Virus record (IMG/VR): IMGVR_UViG_3300020438_003241
Coordinates: 1-42,272 of that record
DNA length: 42,272 bases
Direction: 5' to 3' (one strand)
Source: a virus
Part shown: positions 41,393 through 42,272 of the stretch, one piece after another
Position numbering within the stretch: the stretch's first letter is position 1
How the letters are laid out: every line of letters begins with the position of its first letter
Made by a program: the position numbers and the translations under genes
The notes under the pieces: model-generated
Database searches by the model: none
Told to the model about the DNA's origin: nothing
The model's input: only the letters and a program-made list of their open reading frames with translations

Positions 41393-42088
41393 ATGAAGAT
41401 ATTTGAGGTAATAGCAGAAGCACGGGTTGAACCTGACAAAAAGTTTATGAGTCAGGTTGAGCAAATTCTAGACGACAGTATCGAAGAGTATCAAGACTAC
41501 CTAGACGATAGCAATGATGTTGATGATATAGACGAACTAGAAGAAATACTTAACTCGAACAATCAAAACAATTTACCTATAGAGTTTTTTGCCGTTGACC
41601 AAGAACGTGAAGATCCAAATGAATGGATTAGTGCAGAAGCTGGCATAGATAAAGATGGTAAATTTATGCAAGTGTATTTGTTTACAAAGAATCTTGCAGG
41701 CAAGTATGGTCCAAAAACTTTCAAACAAATTGTAATGCGTATGCTTGCACACGAAACTATCCATTGGAATCAGTATACTAAGATTGGGTTGGATAGAGTT
41801 AACAAAATGAAAAGTGGTCACCAAAAAGGCACTGAGTTAGCAAATAAAACCGGAGATCCTAAAGATTGGATGCGTGAATATTTACGCGATCCGCATGAAC
41901 TTATGGCATACGGCAGTGACCTTGCTAGCGAAATAAAAGATACTGATAATCCAGAACAAGTGTTACGCAATCCAGAACAATATAAAAATGACTTGCCTAG
42001 CTATGCTAGATATAGAACTGTATTTGAGCCTAATAGCAAAGAGTTAAAGCAACTACTCAAGTACACTGCGGATTATTATAACGGATAA
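41393..42088 (+). CDS. Putative zinc metallopeptidase (HExxH)
   Basis: 231 residues. 'MRMLAHETIHWNQYTKIG' contains the zinc-binding HExxH site (His120, Glu121, His124). A downstream 'DPHELMAYGSDLASE' offers Glu169 as a third ligand, as in gluzincin-type peptidases. The N-terminal ~60 residues are very acidic (DDSNDVDDIDELEEIL) and may be a propeptide or a binding tail. The start is supported by the late promoter 5 bases upstream. A late phage protease could process virion precursors or act on the cell envelope; the target is unknown. The next gene, gp13-like, follows after 8 bases. Confidence 0.7.
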   Translation: MKIFEVIAEARVEPDKKFMSQVEQILDDSIEEYQDYLDDSNDVDDIDELEEILNSNNQNNLPIEFFAVDQEREDPNEWISAEAGIDKDGKFMQVYLFTKNLAGKYGPKTFKQIVMRMLAHETIHWNQYTKIGLDRVNKMKSGHQKGTELANKTGDPKDWMREYLRDPHELMAYGSDLASEIKDTDNPEQVLRNPEQYKNDLPSYARYRTVFEPNSKELKQLLKYTADYYNG

Positions 42089-42091
42089 ATA
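42084..42091 (+). promoter_or_regulatory. T4-like late promoter (GATAAATA) of the neck gene
   Basis: GATAAATA includes the TAA stop of the protease-like gene and precedes the ATG at 42097 by 5 bases. Confidence 0.7.
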
Positions 42092-42096
42092 TTAAT

Positions 42097-42272
42097 ATGG
42101 CACAGAGAGATGATTTAACAAAAGAGATAGAACTACGTTTAGGTGGTCAAATGGTTGATGTAGAACTTGATCCCGAACACTATGAACTATCTATCAATAA
42201 AAGTTTTGAAAAATATAGACAACGCAGTGAAAATTCAGTTGAAGAATCTTTTATTCCGTTAACTGTAGCAGT
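42097..42272 (+). CDS. 13: T4-like neck protein, gp13-like (3' truncated by window edge)
   Basis: 58 complete codons are visible: MAQRDDLTKEIELRLGGQMV, 'DVELDPEHYELSINKSFEKY', 'RQRSENSVEESFIPLTVA'. 'LRLG..MVDVELDPEHY....I..S...YRQRS.N..EES' is the opening of a virion neck protein conserved in marine T4-like myoviruses and usually named gp13. In T4, gp13 and gp14 complete the head for tail joining. Here gp13 is on the + strand at 42.1 kb, while gp14/gp15-like genes run the other way at 39.8-37.3 kb. The gene continues beyond the window. Confidence 0.7.
   Translation, partial: MAQRDDLTKEIELRLGGQMVDVELDPEHYELSINKSFEKYRQRSENSVEESFIPLTVA

Overview
The window looks like part of the genome of a marine T4-like myovirus. 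The sequence is AT-rich and gene-dense, with start/stop overlaps and no gene-free stretch of 300 bases. It has T4-type late promoter boxes (NATAAATA) before many genes and a few sigma70-like early promoters. It encodes homologues of the T4 neck and tail-completion proteins (gp15, a probable gp14-like protein and the start of a gp13-like protein) and a large set of fibre proteins. A 5-aminolevulinate synthase of the kind used by alphaproteobacteria points to an alphaproteobacterial host such as SAR11 (a pelagimyophage), but the host cannot be proved from this window. No tRNA, CRISPR array, integrase, insertion sequence or origin was seen.

Layout. (1) 1-10.6 kb, + strand: fibre and adhesin genes. 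These are a partial fibre cut by the left edge, paralogous short structural proteins, a fibre with a C1q-like tip, a fibre with a self-cleaving S74 chaperone, and a fibre with YadA-like head repeats. (2) 10.6-18.9 kb, + strand: an island of 11 enzyme genes inside the fibre locus. It holds three radical SAM proteins, four AspH-like 2-oxoglutarate/Fe(II) oxygenase homologues, two GNAT-like proteins, a methyltransferase and a membrane fatty-acid desaturase. (3) 18.9-26.8 kb, + strand: a second fibre block, including a 1585-residue protein with seven N-terminal repeats and a Gly/Cys-rich adhesin with 33 cysteines. (4) 26.9-30.8 kb, + strand: a GT9 glycosyltransferase, a NodU-type carbamoyltransferase and an unknown repeat protein. 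(5) 32.8-30.8 kb, - strand: a small ORF, 5-aminolevulinate synthase and a ferredoxin-dependent bilin reductase, in one late operon. (6) 32.8-35.9 kb, + strand: HldD, HldE, a cupin and an SGNH protein behind a consensus sigma70 promoter. (7) 39.8-35.9 kb, - strand: gp14-like, gp15, an SGNH protein and a Nudix hydrolase. (8) 39.8-42.3 kb, + strand: a small ORF, a basic protein of unknown function, a putative zinc protease and the start of a gp13-like neck gene.

How it fits together. The fibres and the heptose, carbamoyl and glycosyl genes suggest strong investment in recognising and remodelling host surfaces. The ALAS-bilin reductase pair suggests that infected cells are steered towards tetrapyrrole and bilin production. 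The 11-gene redox island is the best candidate for an undescribed system: its enzymes could build or tailor a small molecule, a lipid or a virion protein. Four late genes share an identical NATAAATA-N5-ATG arrangement, which predicts leaderless late mRNAs.
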